Source: Bacteroidaceae bacterium
Lineage (GTDB): Bacteria; Bacteroidota; Bacteroidia; Bacteroidales; Bacteroidaceae
Direction of reading: 5' to 3'
DNA length: 32,478 nucleotides
Assembly (NCBI GenBank): GCA_016280445.1
Contig: JAEEGS010000040.1
Location: 117,998 to 150,475, forward strand
Numbering within the stretch: the first letter of the stretch is position 1; every line of letters starts with the position of its first letter. Shown here piece after piece: positions 31,675 through 32,478 of this stretch. A model generated the notes under the pieces. That model saw only the letters and a program-made list of their open reading frames with translations. It did not search any database and was not told the DNA's origin. Made by a program: the position numbers and the translations under genes.

Positions 31675-32439
31675 TTAGTCTGCCAATTTTGCCTTGATGA
31701 ACTCGCGGTTCAAGCGAGCGATGTTGGCGATGGTTTCACACTTAGGACAAACGGCTTCGCAGGCACGGGTGTTGGTGCAGTTACCAAATCCGAGTTCGTC
31801 CATCTTGGCTACCATAGCCTTGGCACGACGAGCTGCCTCTACGCGGCCTTGGGGAAGAAGGGCGAGCTGCGATACCTTCGAGCTGACGAAGAGCATGGCA
31901 GAGCCGTTCTTACAAGCTGCTACGCAGGCACCGCAACCGATGCAGGAAGCGCAATCCATTGCCTCATCAGCATCCTCCTTGGGGATGAGGATGGCATTGG
32001 CATCCTGTGGAGCACCTGTGCGGACGGTGGTGTAGCCACCTGCCTGGATGATTTTGTCGAAGGCTGAGCGATCGACCATGCAGTCCTTGATGACAGGGAA
32101 ACCTGCAGAACGCCAAGGTTCGATGGTGATGGTGTCGCCCTCGTTGAACTTACGCATGTAGAGCTGGCAAGTGGTGGCTCCACGCTCGGTCTTGCCGTGA
32201 GGCGTACCGTTGATGTAGAGCGAGCACATGCCGCAGATGCCCTCGCGGCAGTCGTGGTCAAACACGAATGGCTCCTTGCCTTCCTCAATCAACTGCTCGT
32301 TGAGGATGTCGAGCATCTCGAGGAACGAAGTATCACCAGGGATGTCCTTCATTACCTTCTCTTCAAAATGACCCGCATCTTTCGGACCATTCTGCTTCCA
32401 GTATTTTACTGTGAATGATTTTAATACTTTTTCAGCCAT
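31675..32439 (-). CDS. frdB: Fumarate reductase / succinate dehydrogenase iron-sulfur subunit
   Basis: A 254-residue subunit that passes electrons between quinone and the FAD subunit at the inner membrane. The N-terminal 2Fe-2S domain has CREGICGMC and a later Cys in TTCQLY; the C-terminal domain has [14 protein letters not shown] for the 4Fe-4S cluster and [14 protein letters not shown] for the other cubane-type cluster. In anaerobic Bacteroidales this complex normally works as a quinol:fumarate reductase, which is why frdB is preferred to sdhB. An AAGGA sequence 4 bases before the ATG overlaps the stop of the preceding gene. Confidence 0.95.
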   Translation of the reverse strand: MAEKVLKSFTVKYWKQNGPKDAGHFEEKVMKDIPGDTSFLEMLDILNEQLIEEGKEPFVFDHDCREGICGMCSLYINGTPHGKTERGATTCQLYMRKFNEGDTITIEPWRSAGFPVIKDCMVDRSAFDKIIQAGGYTTVRTGAPQDANAILIPKEDADEAMDCASCIGCGACVAACKNGSAMLFVSSKVSQLALLPQGRVEAARRAKAMVAKMDELGFGNCTNTRACEAVCPKCETIANIARLNREFIKAKLAD

Positions 32440-32445
32440 AGTTCC

Positions 32446-32478
32446 TTAGTTCTTATAGTTACGGGTTTGTACTTTGAT
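32446..32478 (-). CDS. frdA: C-terminal end of the fumarate reductase flavoprotein subunit (partial)
   Basis: The last ten codons read IKVQTRNYKN followed by TAA, in the expected place and frame for frdA/sdhA ahead of frdB. The identification rests mainly on gene order, because the rest lies outside the window. Confidence 0.6.
   Translation of the reverse strand: MKVQTRNYKN

Overview
The window looks like a chromosomal segment of a Bacteroidales bacterium, most likely Prevotella or a close relative. The grounds are SusC/SusD-type outer-membrane proteins, many lipoproteins with a Cys lipobox, a FimB/Mfa2-like fimbrillin, FISUMP-type lipoproteins, and Bacteroidetes promoters (a -7 box TAnnTTTGC) in front of nearly every transcription unit. 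Base composition is moderately GC-rich throughout, except for one AT-rich gene with AT-rich flanks at about 30.0-31.6 kb.

Layout. (1) 1-3.6 kb, minus strand: an apparent sulfur-assimilation operon, read luxR-type regulator, Cys/Met-metabolism PLP enzyme, cysteine synthase, ThiS-like sulfur carrier, E1-like activating enzyme. This composition fits protein-thiocarboxylate-dependent Cys or homocysteine synthesis better than thiamine synthesis. (2) 3.7-16.5 kb, mostly plus strand: a putative regulon of outer-membrane uptake genes. Four transcription units share a 59-bp promoter/operator with fixed internal spacing: a SusC-like receptor, a SusD-like lipoprotein, a Met/His-rich YtkA/FixH-like lipoprotein followed by an OprC/NosA-like candidate copper TonB receptor, and a periplasmic binding protein followed by a DAACS/SstT-like symporter. 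A FISUMP lipoprotein, a remnant of L-cysteine desulfidase and tcdA lie among them. (3) 16.5-22.2 kb: hemicellulose enzymes, a GH16-GH43 fusion divergent from two multi-domain esterases. (4) 22.2-29.8 kb: comF and recX, a fimbrillin-like lipoprotein, a YitT-family membrane protein, leuS and bcp. (5) 29.8-31.6 kb: a gene-free stretch with two very large hairpins next to an AT-rich orphan membrane protein. (6) 31.7 kb to the end: frdB/sdhB and the last codons of frdA/sdhA.

The most unusual content is non-coding. There is the shared 59-bp promoter. There is a family of hairpins whose arms are locus-specific heptamer tandem repeats around a conserved core ending GCCGyATGG, two of which fill 5' untranslated regions. 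A related GC-rich element has inserted in frame in leuS (about 40 extra residues), and another copy supplies the N terminus of the YitT protein. Two arrays with a 23-bp period carry dyad-symmetric cores upstream of tcdA and bcp. All functional links between these parts are inference; no search or folding program was run.
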